From Candidatus Methylomirabilota bacterium (GTDB lineage: Bacteria > Methylomirabilota > Methylomirabilia > Methylomirabilales > Methylomirabilaceae): a stretch of DNA of 17,724 nt. Every line of letters begins with the position of its first letter. Within the stretch, counting starts at the first letter, position 1. Below, piece by piece: positions 7,967 through 15,087 of the stretch. The notes beneath the pieces were generated by a model. That model ran no database searches. It had not been told where the DNA came from and saw only the letters and a list, made by a program, of their open reading frames with translations. Position numbers and translations under genes: made by a program. The stretch is taken from assembly GCA_028869615.1 (NCBI GenBank), contig JAGWRQ010000018.1:1-17724 (forward strand), written 5' to 3'.

Positions 7967-8817
7967 CCCGCCTGCGCCCGAACGGGAGGAGTGCGGGAGG
8001 CAGCCCTTGCAGCAAGCAACTGTTCAAATCTTACCTCCGGCAAGGCCGGCCTCCCAAGCCCCATCGAGCGAAGGCCTTCGGTACCGTGGTAGTCAGAGCC
8101 GCCGACGGCCACTAGACCGTATTCCAAGCACATGCGCTCATACCGGAATAACGATTCGGTCGTATGCTCCGGGTGATACAGTTCCAGTCCATTCAGTCCA
8201 TGCTGCACGAGGAATGGAATGACCTCGTCGTGGCTATACTGTCCCGGATGCGCGAGGGATGCAACACCTCCGGCCTCCTTGATGGCACGTATCGCCCTAG
8301 CGGCAGGAATCCTGGAACGTTCTACGTAGCCTGGCTTGCCGGACGTGAGATACCGATCAAACGCCTCTTTCAGCGACGCCACATATCCGTGCCTGATCAT
8401 CGCCTGTGCCACATGGGGACGTCCAACTGAATGGCCTGGCGCCAGCCTCAAGACCTCATCAGCATCCAGTGGAAGACCAAGGGCCCAGAGCTTCTCGATC
8501 ATCCGACGAGCCCTCTCGATTCGGTCGTTACGGGAGGAGACAAGGAATTCGTCGAGTCGGTTATCATTTGGATCAATGAAATGCCCCAGGATGTGAACCT
8601 CCAGGTCTTCCACATGGGCGGTGATCTCGATACCGGGAACGAACTGCACACCTATCCGCGCGGCCTCTACACCTGCCGCAGGCAGACCCTCCACGGTATC
8701 GTGATCGGTGACGGCCAGGACGGAGACGCCGGACCTTTCCGCCAAACGGACAAGTTCTGGGGGAGAAAGCGTGCCGTCCGAGGCGGTCGAGTGGGTGTGC
8801 AGATCGATAAGGCGCAT
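7963..8817 (-). CDS. PHP-domain metal-dependent phosphoesterase (YciV/RNase AM-like)
   Basis: This is a 284-aa soluble hydrolase of the polymerase-and-histidinol-phosphatase superfamily. The multinuclear metal site is complete: DLHTHSTASDG (H7, H9, D14), TDHDT (D38, H39, D40), GIEIT (E64), H75, GRPHVA (H135), LAHPGQY (H190) and GGSDYHG (D242, H244). The layout matches the YciV-type group, known to act on nucleoside 3',5'-bisphosphates or on the 5' ends of short RNAs; which of these it does here cannot be read from sequence. There is no signal peptide. The start lies 18 bp after the fdhD stop with no recognisable Shine-Dalgarno, so it probably depends on upstream translation. Its stop overlaps the yjbQ start. 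Confidence 0.9.
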   Translation of the reverse strand: MRLIDLHTHSTASDGTLSPPELVRLAERSGVSVLAVTDHDTVEGLPAAGVEAARIGVQFVPGIEITAHVEDLEVHILGHFIDPNDNRLDEFLVSSRNDRIERARRMIEKLWALGLPLDADEVLRLAPGHSVGRPHVAQAMIRHGYVASLKEAFDRYLTSGKPGYVERSRIPAARAIRAIKEAGGVASLAHPGQYSHDEVIPFLVQHGLNGLELYHPEHTTESLFRYERMCLEYGLVAVGGSDYHGTEGLRSMGLGRPALPEVRFEQLLAARAASRTPPVRAQAG

Positions 8818-8835
8818 GGGGCAAGTGGGGAGAGA

Positions 8836-9639
8836 CTAGTGGCTGGCCACCAGTCCCTGATCACCGGTTATGAGTGCGACCCGTTGCGAAAGCAGACGCT
8901 CAGGGTGGCTATAGACATTAAACCCTTCGCCACGGCAGTAACCGATCACGGTGATGCCGAAGCGCTTGGCCGCGGCAATGGCGAGGCCGGTGGGTGAGGT
9001 TCGAGAGATGATAAATGGGGTCCGCATATGGGCCCCCTTACGGAGCATCTCGGACGAGATGCGACCGGTGGAAAGAAGGATATTGCCGGCGGTCGGAATC
9101 CCCCGCAGCAGCGCTTCGCCGTGGATCTTGTCCAGGGCGTTATGTCGGCCGACGTCCTCAGCGACGAGCAACAAGCTTTTACCGTCGCTCAGGGCGGCAG
9201 CGTGAATGCCGCGCGATTCCCGGTAGAGATACGCCTCGGCATACAACTGTTTCATGAGATCGAACGGTTGCTCCGGGCGCAGGGTCGCCTCTTCGGGGAA
9301 TGCCTTAAACCCCTCCATCGGCATACCGAATGTGATACCTCCGGTGCACCCGGAGGTCAAGATGCGGCGACGCGGGGGGGTAAATGCCTTAGTCAGTCTG
9401 ACGTCCGCCACCGCCTCCTCGGGGAAGATCTCCAGCGCCTTCACCTCATCGAGCCCCCGGATGATCCCCTCAAAACTTAAAAATCCCAGGACCAGGCAAT
9501 CAAGCTTTACCGGCGTGCACAGCAACGTCGCCAGCTCAAACCCGTTGACAAAGATCGTGAGGGGCTGCTCCCCCACCACCGGGATCTCCACCGTCTCGAA
9601 CGATCCGCCGCGATATCGAACAATCCGATGCATGGACAT
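8836..9639 (-). CDS. fdhD: formate dehydrogenase accessory sulfurtransferase FdhD
   Basis: FdhD passes sulfur from a cysteine desulfurase (IscS in E. coli) to the molybdenum/tungsten cofactor of formate dehydrogenase. The 267-aa protein has EDVGRHNALDKIHG at 163-174, a STGRISSEM block, and the C-terminal ITVIGYCRGEGFNVYS. The flexible sulfur-carrying loop reads LTSGCTGG, with only one cysteine (C98) where E. coli-type FdhD has a CXXC pair. I chose the ATG at 9639, one base after the transporter stop; an ATG at 9633 is equally possible. A longer frame to 9687 would overlap the transporter by 47 bp and adds residues unlike the family. No Shine-Dalgarno is evident, so translation is probably coupled. 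No formate dehydrogenase is in the window; iscS and moeA are nearby. Confidence 0.92.
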   Translation of the reverse strand: MSMHRIVRYRGGSFETVEIPVVGEQPLTIFVNGFELATLLCTPVKLDCLVLGFLSFEGIIRGLDEVKALEIFPEEAVADVRLTKAFTPPRRRILTSGCTGGITFGMPMEGFKAFPEEATLRPEQPFDLMKQLYAEAYLYRESRGIHAAALSDGKSLLLVAEDVGRHNALDKIHGEALLRGIPTAGNILLSTGRISSEMLRKGAHMRTPFIISRTSPTGLAIAAAKRFGITVIGYCRGEGFNVYSHPERLLSQRVALITGDQGLVASH

Positions 9640-9640
9640 C

Positions 9641-10363
9641 TTAGCGCCAGAGGACACCCAGGAAGTGCCCAATACCGTAACCTGCAACCGAGACTAGCAG
9701 CCCGATCGCCACCATTTCCAGCCCGCTACGCCACCAGGCTTTCCGTGTCAGGAGCGTCTTGCCTGCTCCGGTTGCAAACAGGGCCGACGCGGCCAAGGCG
9801 ACCGAAGCCGTAAACGCCCATCTGAGTTCGAGGAAGAAGTAAGGAAGGATCGGGAGGAAAGCCCCGACAAAGGAGGACGCCCCCATCAGCAGGCCAACCT
9901 TGAGCGGGTTATCGAATCGCTCCTCAATCAGCCCCAACTCTTCCATCATCATTGCCTTGAGCCACAGTTCCCTGTTCGCCGTTACGCGCGCAACCACCAT
10001 CTCGACCTCATCTTCCGAGAAGCCCTTGCTCCGGTAGATCTGACGCATTTCGTCGCGTTCGCTCTCCGGCGCTGTCTCGATTTCTAACCGTTCCCGAGCG
10101 ATCTCCCGCTGGTAGAACTCCCGTTCCGATTTGGTCGAGAGATAAGCGCCGAATCCCATCGACAGGGTCTGGGCAAAAGCCTCCGCCAGGCCGGCGATCA
10201 CGATCACGCGCCAACTGGCGCTTGCGGCATTGACCCCTGACAGAAAACCGATCGTCGTAATGAGACCATCGTGGACCCCAAAGACGATCTCGCGTATGGC
10301 CCGTCCCTTTGGAGAATGCCAGCCTTCCTCAACTTCAGCAATTCCAGGGGCAGCCGCGTTCAT
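9641..10363 (-). CDS. VIT/CCC1-family Fe2+/Mn2+ transporter
   Basis: This 240-aa integral membrane protein is related to yeast Ccc1 and plant VIT1, which export or sequester Fe2+ and Mn2+. Residues about 24-44 carry the family opening VFGVHDGLITTIGFLSGV, with conserved D32 in the first membrane segment, and the second segment is at about 52-75. An acidic amphipathic stretch at about 78-150 is rich in Glu (KSEREFYQREIARE to MMMEELGLIEER); in the family this is the cytosolic metal-binding domain. Three more hydrophobic segments follow at about 155-177, 183-200 and 214-236. The gene lies 38 bp after yjbQ and one base before fdhD. Placement beside Fe-S and Mo maturation genes suits a role in iron handling, but metal specificity cannot be read. 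Confidence 0.92.
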   Translation of the reverse strand: MNAAAPGIAEVEEGWHSPKGRAIREIVFGVHDGLITTIGFLSGVNAASASWRVIVIAGLAEAFAQTLSMGFGAYLSTKSEREFYQREIARERLEIETAPESERDEMRQIYRSKGFSEDEVEMVVARVTANRELWLKAMMMEELGLIEERFDNPLKVGLLMGASSFVGAFLPILPYFFLELRWAFTASVALAASALFATGAGKTLLTRKAWWRSGLEMVAIGLLVSVAGYGIGHFLGVLWR

Positions 10364-10401
10364 TCACTCGCCGCTTACGCGGGGTTCTGACACCAACCCC
10401 C

Positions 10402-10830
10402 TTATTCAGCCAGTATCTGGAGTTGGATCTGTCGCTCTCTCGGTCCGTCCAACTCGGCAAAGATTATGGACTCAAAGGTCCCGAGACTCATCTCCCCATC
10501 CACGACCGGAACTGAAAGCTGTCGGCCAAGCAGGAGCGAGCGAAGGTGTGAGTCAGCGTTGTTCCGATCGCAATCAGAGTACGATGGATCGTTGTGACGA
10601 TAGCCGTCTCCATGCCCGACCAGGTGGTCCAGCAGAATCCGGAGATCGTGGAGCAAGGCCTCCTGCCACTCATTAATGAAAAGCGCCGTCGTCGTGTGAA
10701 GGGAATTGAGGATGATCAACCCCTGCTTGATCTTATACCGCTGGAGCAAATCTCGCACACGCTTTGTCAGGTCCATGAACTGAAGTCGATCCTCCGTATC
10801 CACCTTAAACGTTTCGTGCCTGATTACCAT
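10402..10830 (-). CDS. YjbQ/UPF0047 family protein (long-loop form)
   Basis: This 142-aa protein belongs to the same family as the product at 7547-7966. Landmarks are SLHTTTALFINEWQE, a central HNDPSYSDCDRNNADSH loop, and the C-terminal SLGTFESIIFAELDGPRER. The central loop is longer than in the other copy, so the two are divergent paralogues and not a recent duplication. The frame is open upstream to a GTG at 10950. However, the ATG at 10830 has a very strong GGAGGGAGGG just upstream and gives normal family length, so the extra 40 codons are not counted. It heads the unit yjbQ-VIT-fdhD-PHP-yjbQ, behind a 147-bp spacer after nuoI. Confidence 0.92.
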   Translation of the reverse strand: MVIRHETFKVDTEDRLQFMDLTKRVRDLLQRYKIKQGLIILNSLHTTTALFINEWQEALLHDLRILLDHLVGHGDGYRHNDPSYSDCDRNNADSHLRSLLLGRQLSVPVVDGEMSLGTFESIIFAELDGPRERQIQLQILAE

Positions 10831-10831
10831 G

Positions 10832-10841
10832 CCCTCCCTCC
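10832..10841 (-). promoter_or_regulatory. strong ribosome binding site of the first yjbQ
   Basis: GGAGGGAGGG on the coding strand ends one base before the ATG at 10830. Its upstream GGAG lies at good spacing (7 nt). It decides for the short start over the in-frame GTG at 10950. Confidence 0.7.
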
Positions 10842-10871
10842 GTTGATTTGCGAACTCTCCAAGAAGATGCC

Positions 10872-10891
10872 TGCCGCCTCGGATAGCGGCA
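10872..10891 (-). other. hairpin in the nuoI-yjbQ spacer
   Basis: A perfect 6-bp inverted repeat (TGCCGC/GCGGCA on either strand) surrounds an 8-nt loop, about 40 nt before the yjbQ start. It is followed on the coding strand only by GGCATCTTCTT, with no real T-run, so it is more likely a leader structure or weak attenuator than a clear terminator. Nothing else in the 10831-10977 spacer is recognised. Confidence 0.35.
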
Positions 10892-10977
10892 CCACCCTCC
10901 TCAGACCCGAACGCGTACCACTGTCGACCATAAACGCCAGGCCTCCGCACCGACTACCCCGACTCGCTTCGACTCGG

Positions 10978-11439
10978 CTACCAGTCAGGGTGAAGGTCGG
11001 GCCGCTGTTTCAGCGCCTCCGCTAGTGGCGTCATCAGACGCTCCTTTCCGTACACAAAACCACCCCGCTCGTAAGAGGCAATCTCGTACTGTTTGCCCAG
11101 CACAATCGCTTCCTCCGGGCAGGCCTCCTCACAGTAGCCGCAAAAGATGCAACGCAGCATGTGAATCTTGTACACTTTGGCGTAGCGCTCACCCTTGGAG
11201 TGGCGCTCTTGCTCAGTATTCTCGGCCGCCTCAACATAGATCGCGTCCGCCGGACAGGCGACCGCGCACAGTTCGCAGCCCACGCACCGCTCCATCCCGT
11301 CGTCGCCCACCACGAGCATGTGCAGGCCGCGGTAACGAGGCGCAAGCGGAAGCCGCTCTTCCGGATAGGAGACCGTCACCGGCTTCCGAAAGATATGTTT
11401 GAACGTCGTCGCCATCCCTTTGACAATCTCGACAATCAT
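10978..11439 (-). CDS. nuoI: NADH-quinone oxidoreductase subunit I (NuoI, 2x[4Fe-4S])
   Basis: NuoI is the TYKY-type subunit of complex I. It carries clusters N6a and N6b, which pass electrons towards N2 in NuoB. The 153-aa protein has two classic ferredoxin motifs: CVGCELCAVACP (C52, C55, C58, C62) and CIFCGYCEEACP (C97, C100, C103, C107). An N-terminal amphipathic segment (MIVEIVKGMATTFKHIFRKP) is typical of the membrane-facing end. The ATG at 11439 has GGGGTGG 5 nt upstream; the frame is open further to 11535, but that would overlap nuoB and adds unrelated residues. The gene follows nuoB by 34 bp. No nuoA, C, D, H or J-N genes are adjacent, which is unusual. Confidence 0.93.
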   Translation of the reverse strand: MIVEIVKGMATTFKHIFRKPVTVSYPEERLPLAPRYRGLHMLVVGDDGMERCVGCELCAVACPADAIYVEAAENTEQERHSKGERYAKVYKIHMLRCIFCGYCEEACPEEAIVLGKQYEIASYERGGFVYGKERLMTPLAEALKQRPDLHPDW

Positions 11440-11473
11440 CGTAGCCACCCCGGACGCGCCACATGCGACGTCC

Positions 11474-12043
11474 CTATGCCGCCTTTTGCCAGGGCAGGTG
11501 AAAGAGGCCCTGCTTGCTCGGCCGCTCCTTGGCAATCTTTTCCTGCAATAACATGATTCCGTGGATCAACTGCTCCGGCCTTGGCGGGCAGCCGGGCACA
11601 TAGACATCAACCGGAACGATCTGGTCCACGCCCTGAACGATGGTATAGGTGTTGAAGATTCCACCGCAGGACGCGCACGCGCCCATGGCGATCACCCACT
11701 TGGGCTCGGGCATCTGATCATAGATCCTTCTGAGGACCGGAGCCATCTTCCGGCTCACACGGCCCGCCACAATCATGAGGTCGGACTGCCGTGGCGACCC
11801 TCGAAAGACCTCCGCCCCGAACCGGGCCAGATCGAAGCGCGACGCTCCCGTTGCCATCATCTCGATGGCGCAGCAGGCAAGCCCGAAGCTCGCCGGCCAG
11901 ATCGATGACTTCCTCGCCCAATTGACCAGACTGTCTAGGGTTGTCAGGAGGAGACCTCGCTCAAACTCCTCCTCTTCTACCTTGGAGGGCTTGGTATCCA
12001 TATCCGTCAACTGAAGGTCTCTCACGCCACCCCCACTTAACAT
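11474..12043 (-). CDS. nuoB: NADH-quinone oxidoreductase subunit B (NuoB, cluster N2)
   Basis: NuoB is the PSST-type subunit holding the terminal N2 [4Fe-4S] cluster next to the quinone site. The N2 ligands are present: the tandem Cys in GLACCAIEM, the Cys of MGACASCGG, and VPGCPPRPE. The SCGG cysteine is an additional one. In the preferred 189-aa numbering the four ligands are C57, C58, C123 and C152. I chose the ATG at 12043 because GGAG lies 9 nt upstream; it overlaps the iscS stop by 7 bp. A GTG at 12058 and an ATG at 12001 are alternatives. The sequence looks like true complex I NuoB, not a hydrogenase small subunit, but it is separated from other nuo genes apart from nuoI. Confidence 0.94.
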   Translation of the reverse strand: MLSGGGVRDLQLTDMDTKPSKVEEEEFERGLLLTTLDSLVNWARKSSIWPASFGLACCAIEMMATGASRFDLARFGAEVFRGSPRQSDLMIVAGRVSRKMAPVLRRIYDQMPEPKWVIAMGACASCGGIFNTYTIVQGVDQIVPVDVYVPGCPPRPEQLIHGIMLLQEKIAKERPSKQGLFHLPWQKAA

Positions 12044-13263
12044 GCGCGTAGACTCCACTGCGTGTCTTTGACGTCGATCCCCTCACGCGCCATCTCATAC
12101 AACGGCGAAAGCGCCCGCAGGCGGGCCACGTTTTCTATCACACGGGCAGCGACGTAGTCCACCTCTTCCTCCGTGTTCGACCGGCCGAGCCCGAAACGGA
12201 TGCTGGCATGCGCCAGCTCCGCGTTCAGACCGATCGCCAGCAGGACGTACGAGGGCTCCACCGTCGCGCTGGTACAGGCGGAACCGGAGGAGACCGCTAT
12301 CCCTTTGAGCGCCATAAGCAGCGACTCTCCCTCGACAAACTCAACGGAGACATTCAGGTTGCCCGGAAGGCGCTCGGTCGGGTGACCGTTGAGGTGCAGG
12401 TAGTCAAGCCCGGACCAGAGGTCATTCCGCAACCGCTCGCGAAGCGCAAGGAGACGCGCGGGCTCAGTCTGAAGCTCACGCTCGGCGAGGGCACAGGCCG
12501 CGCCGAAACCGACGCAGCCGGGGACATTGAGCGTCCCGGAGCGGCGACCCTTCTCATGACCGCCTCCATCCATCTGGGGGACCAGCTTGACGCGAGGCTT
12601 CGTCATCCGCACGTAGAGCGCGCCCATCCCCTTCGGGCCGTAACATTTATGCGCCGACGCCGACAGGAGATCGACCCGCCAGTCGTCTACCGACAGGGGC
12701 AGTTTACCCACGTACTGCGCGGCGTCGGTATGAAACAGGACGCCATGGCGCTTGGCAATCCGGCCGATCTCGGCAATCGGTTGCAGCGTGCCGATTTCGT
12801 TGTTCGCCGCCATGATTGAAATGAGCACCGTGTCCTTCCTGATCGCCCGCTCTACGTCGGCCGGATCGACCCGTCCGGTTTTGTCCACGGAAAGGTAGGT
12901 GACCTGGCAGCCCTCTTGCTCCAGCCGCTTGCAGGTGTCGAGGACCGCGTGATGCTCGGTCCGCGAGGTGATGAGGTGCCGGCCCTTTTCCCGGTAAGCG
13001 GCGGCCACCCCCTTTATCGCGAGGTTGTTCGCCTCCGTGGCGCCGCTCGTCCAGACGATCTCTGCCGCTTTACAGCCAAGCAGGTGCGCAACCTGGGCGC
13101 GGGCCTGTTCCACCGCCTCCTCGGCCACCCAACCAAAAGAGTGACTCCGAGAGGCCGGGTTGCCGAACCGCTCGCAGAAATACGGACGCATTGCCTCGAA
13201 GACCTCCGGGGCAACGGGCGTCGTCGCCAGATGATCCATGTAGATGGGAAGGGTCACCGCCAT
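12037..13263 (-). CDS. iscS: cysteine desulfurase, IscS/NifS class I
   Basis: This PLP enzyme takes sulfur from L-cysteine, giving alanine and an enzyme persulfide used for Fe-S clusters and other sulfur carriers. The 408-aa sequence shows [10 protein letters not shown] at the N-terminus, [11 protein letters not shown] at 73-83, TEHHAV (H104), DAAQ at 180-183, the PLP lysine K206 in [12 protein letters not shown], and the mobile-loop catalytic C330 in SSGSACTS. The C-terminus, GIDVKDTQW, resembles the tail by which IscS contacts the IscU scaffold; it is followed by SLRAC. No iscU, iscA or fdx lies in the window. GAGG stands 8 nt before the ATG. Its stop overlaps the nuoB start, so it is co-expressed with two Fe-S subunits. 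It is a plausible sulfur donor for FdhD. Confidence 0.95.
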   Translation of the reverse strand: MAVTLPIYMDHLATTPVAPEVFEAMRPYFCERFGNPASRSHSFGWVAEEAVEQARAQVAHLLGCKAAEIVWTSGATEANNLAIKGVAAAYREKGRHLITSRTEHHAVLDTCKRLEQEGCQVTYLSVDKTGRVDPADVERAIRKDTVLISIMAANNEIGTLQPIAEIGRIAKRHGVLFHTDAAQYVGKLPLSVDDWRVDLLSASAHKCYGPKGMGALYVRMTKPRVKLVPQMDGGGHEKGRRSGTLNVPGCVGFGAACALAERELQTEPARLLALRERLRNDLWSGLDYLHLNGHPTERLPGNLNVSVEFVEGESLLMALKGIAVSSGSACTSATVEPSYVLLAIGLNAELAHASIRFGLGRSNTEEEVDYVAARVIENVARLRALSPLYEMAREGIDVKDTQWSLRAC

Positions 13264-13276
13264 TCTATGTTCCTCG

Positions 13277-13306
13277 GCATTCAGCGATCAGCCTTCCGCT
13301 TTCAGC
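13277..13306 (-). repeat. imperfect GCTGAA-type short repeat upstream of iscS
   Basis: On the coding strand three related units stand almost end to end: GCTGAAAGC (13306-13298), GCTGATC (13292-13286) and GCTGAATGC (13285-13277). They fill a third of the 104-bp spacer between the radical SAM gene and iscS. They look like a short interspersed intergenic repeat; no coding role is seen. Confidence 0.45.
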
Positions 13307-13367
13307 AAACAGTACCGATTGCTTCCCATTTTATATGACTGACCGCACACCTATCCCTAAGTCCTTT

Positions 13368-14993
13368 TTATGAAGTAGTTACAAATTTAGGCAGAGACGG
13401 TGCTTCTGCGAACCGAATGTCCTGGGGGGGCCTCACCACGATTCTTCGCGCAAGCCCTTTGTCGGTTGCCGGCACATCGCGATTATTAGGCAAGGGAAAA
13501 TATTCATAATCAAAGACTTTTCTCCTGAACGGCAGGAATTGAGACACATGCTGTCGCCTTACCCTCCACACCCCTCCTGCCATCGGGTGCTGCCTGCGGA
13601 ACGCCATCCAGCGGCAAAACAACTCATAGACGACCCCCATCCGTTCCACCACAGAATCGAAACGGGTGTCGCTGTGAAAGCAATCATTCCACATTTTCCT
13701 TCCAGAGTAGTGGCGACGGTACCCTTCGCAGCGAAGCTCAATCAGTTCCTGTGAGCTTAAGCTCGGATGCCTGAGTACCGGGGTAAACGTGTCCAAATGG
13801 TCAAGGTTAGAATCAACAATATAGCCATGTTTAAGGAAGTATTCGTAGTCCGGCGTGCCAGGCACAGGGCTGACGACGTACCACGACGAATCGCTGGGAT
13901 TAAGGGTACAGAGCCACTCAATGTGAGTCAGAATGCCGTTGCGGTCCTGTTCCAGGAATCCGATCATGTTGGATGCGTGAACCGTCATGCGGTATTCTCG
14001 CTCCACGATCCGGATCAGCTCCTTATAATCCACCGGTATGGCATGATTACTTCGTTCAAAATTTTGATTCTTTTGCACCCGCTTTAAAATGACCGGATCA
14101 GGCGACTCAAAACCGAAAAAGATCTGGAAGCAGCCGGACCGTCGCAGTAGGTCAAGAAGCTCCGGATCCTCAATGATCTTCGCATCTGCTTGAATAAAGT
14201 AAGGGAGGTCAATGTCGGCGTCAATCATGGCGCGCAGAAGAGTTTTAGCACCAGCCGTATCTTTCGTTTCTCGAATCTGGTTAAAATTGTCGGAGAGAAA
14301 CATGACCACTTTCACGCCTGCTCGCTTGGCCGCGCGGAGCGAGTCAATGGTGGCGCTGACCGGCTCTTGCCGCAGTCGCGCGCCTTTCACCTCCGGCACT
14401 GAACAAAACGTACAGAGCCGGTTGCACCCGCGAGCCGGTTCAATGCCCAGCATCGGCATTACATAGCGGCGCATCTCGTCCGACGATGGCGGAATAATGA
14501 CGGTAGTGGGCAGTTCCTTCATCCACCGCTGTTCAGTGCCGTACAGCTGCTGCAGTTCTCCATGAACGATCGCATCATGGAGAATGGTGGGCCATACCGC
14601 TTCGGCTTCGGCGCACGCAAAACTGATGCCGTTTCCTTCAAGCATTGAGGTATCGCAGGTCATGACATGCGGACCTCCTACAACCAGAAGTTTGACGCCG
14701 CGCTCTTTCGCCCAAGCCGCAATGTCGCAGGCGCGTTGGAACTGATTACTCTGCGCGCTCACCAGGGCCAGAAGATCGGCTTCCCGTATCGTATCCAGAT
14801 ACTTCGTATCGGTGCGTACATATTCATCAATAACACTTACCGCAATGTCGCGGCCTGCGCAATTCGCCGGCGTAAGGCTGCGAAGTAAAGGAAGGCCGCC
14901 ATTCGGCATGAACCCGCGCCAATATTGCTCAAGCCAACCATCCACCCCGTATTTTGCCGGCTTGACAAGCACTACCTTGAACGGACTTAGCAC
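13368..14993 (-). CDS. B12-binding-domain radical SAM protein, substrate unknown
   Basis: This 541-aa protein has an N-terminal cobalamin-binding-like Rossmann domain (about 1-150: FKVVLVKPAKYG at the start, LLVVGGPHV at 102-110) and a radical SAM core. The core carries CNRLCTFC (C190, C194, C197), FFGFESPDP at 292-300 and PVPGTPDYEYF from 376. An Arg/Trp-rich C-terminal region follows. The architecture is that of class B radical SAM enzymes, such as methyltransferases and hopanoid or phosphonate enzymes. I see no DxHxxG cobalamin-ligand motif, so base-off binding through histidine is unlikely. The GTG start at 14993 has CAGGAG 7 nt upstream. A longer frame to 15098 would run into apgM and is rejected. 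Base composition is visibly lower in GC than in neighbouring genes, suggesting separate ancestry. The gene stands alone with its own promoter. Confidence 0.85.
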   Translation of the reverse strand: MLSPFKVVLVKPAKYGVDGWLEQYWRGFMPNGGLPLLRSLTPANCAGRDIAVSVIDEYVRTDTKYLDTIREADLLALVSAQSNQFQRACDIAAWAKERGVKLLVVGGPHVMTCDTSMLEGNGISFACAEAEAVWPTILHDAIVHGELQQLYGTEQRWMKELPTTVIIPPSSDEMRRYVMPMLGIEPARGCNRLCTFCSVPEVKGARLRQEPVSATIDSLRAAKRAGVKVVMFLSDNFNQIRETKDTAGAKTLLRAMIDADIDLPYFIQADAKIIEDPELLDLLRRSGCFQIFFGFESPDPVILKRVQKNQNFERSNHAIPVDYKELIRIVEREYRMTVHASNMIGFLEQDRNGILTHIEWLCTLNPSDSSWYVVSPVPGTPDYEYFLKHGYIVDSNLDHLDTFTPVLRHPSLSSQELIELRCEGYRRHYSGRKMWNDCFHSDTRFDSVVERMGVVYELFCRWMAFRRQHPMAGGVWRVRRQHVSQFLPFRRKVFDYEYFPLPNNRDVPATDKGLARRIVVRPPQDIRFAEAPSLPKFVTTS

Positions 14994-15000
14994 AATACGT

Positions 15001-15006
15001 CTCCTG
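15001..15006 (-). promoter_or_regulatory. ribosome binding site that fixes the radical SAM start
   Basis: CAGGAG on the coding strand is 7 nt before the GTG at 14993. It supports this GTG over upstream in-frame codons, which lie before the predicted transcription start. Confidence 0.75.
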
Positions 15007-15022
15007 ATCGCTCGACAATTAC

Positions 15023-15052
15023 ATTCTAAAGATACTTTTGCGCGATTGTCAA
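15023..15052 (-). promoter_or_regulatory. strong sigma70-like promoter of the radical SAM gene
   Basis: The minus strand shows TTGACA (15052-15047), an 18-nt AT-rich spacer and TAGAAT (15028-15023). Matches are 6 of 6 and 5 of 6. The predicted start near 15016 leaves a leader of about 22 nt containing the ribosome binding site. A GACAAT half-site in the -35 region is repeated in inverted orientation near +1 (ATTGTC on the coding strand, at 15014-15019), which may be an operator. Confidence 0.65.
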
Positions 15053-15087
15053 TTTGCATGCTGGCGCAGCAGCTTCCTTTGCGGACC

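Noticed and set aside
11440..11535. N-terminal extension of NuoI
   Set aside because: It overlaps nuoB by 62 bp and does not resemble the NuoI N-terminus; ordinary NuoI length fits the ATG at 11439.
11474..12043. NuoB-like gene as a hydrogenase small subunit
   Set aside because: Full complex I NuoB signatures ([18 protein letters not shown]) and a directly following NuoI fit complex I; no hydrogenase large subunit is nearby.
13330..13335. TATAAA on the minus strand as a -10 box for iscS
   Set aside because: No acceptable -35 hexamer at 16-18 nt upstream; only weak TTAGGG at 19 nt. Left uncalled.
15053..15087. Terminator after apgM
   Set aside because: Only a 5-bp TGCTG/CAGCA stem with a 3-nt loop is visible, and no T-run follows.
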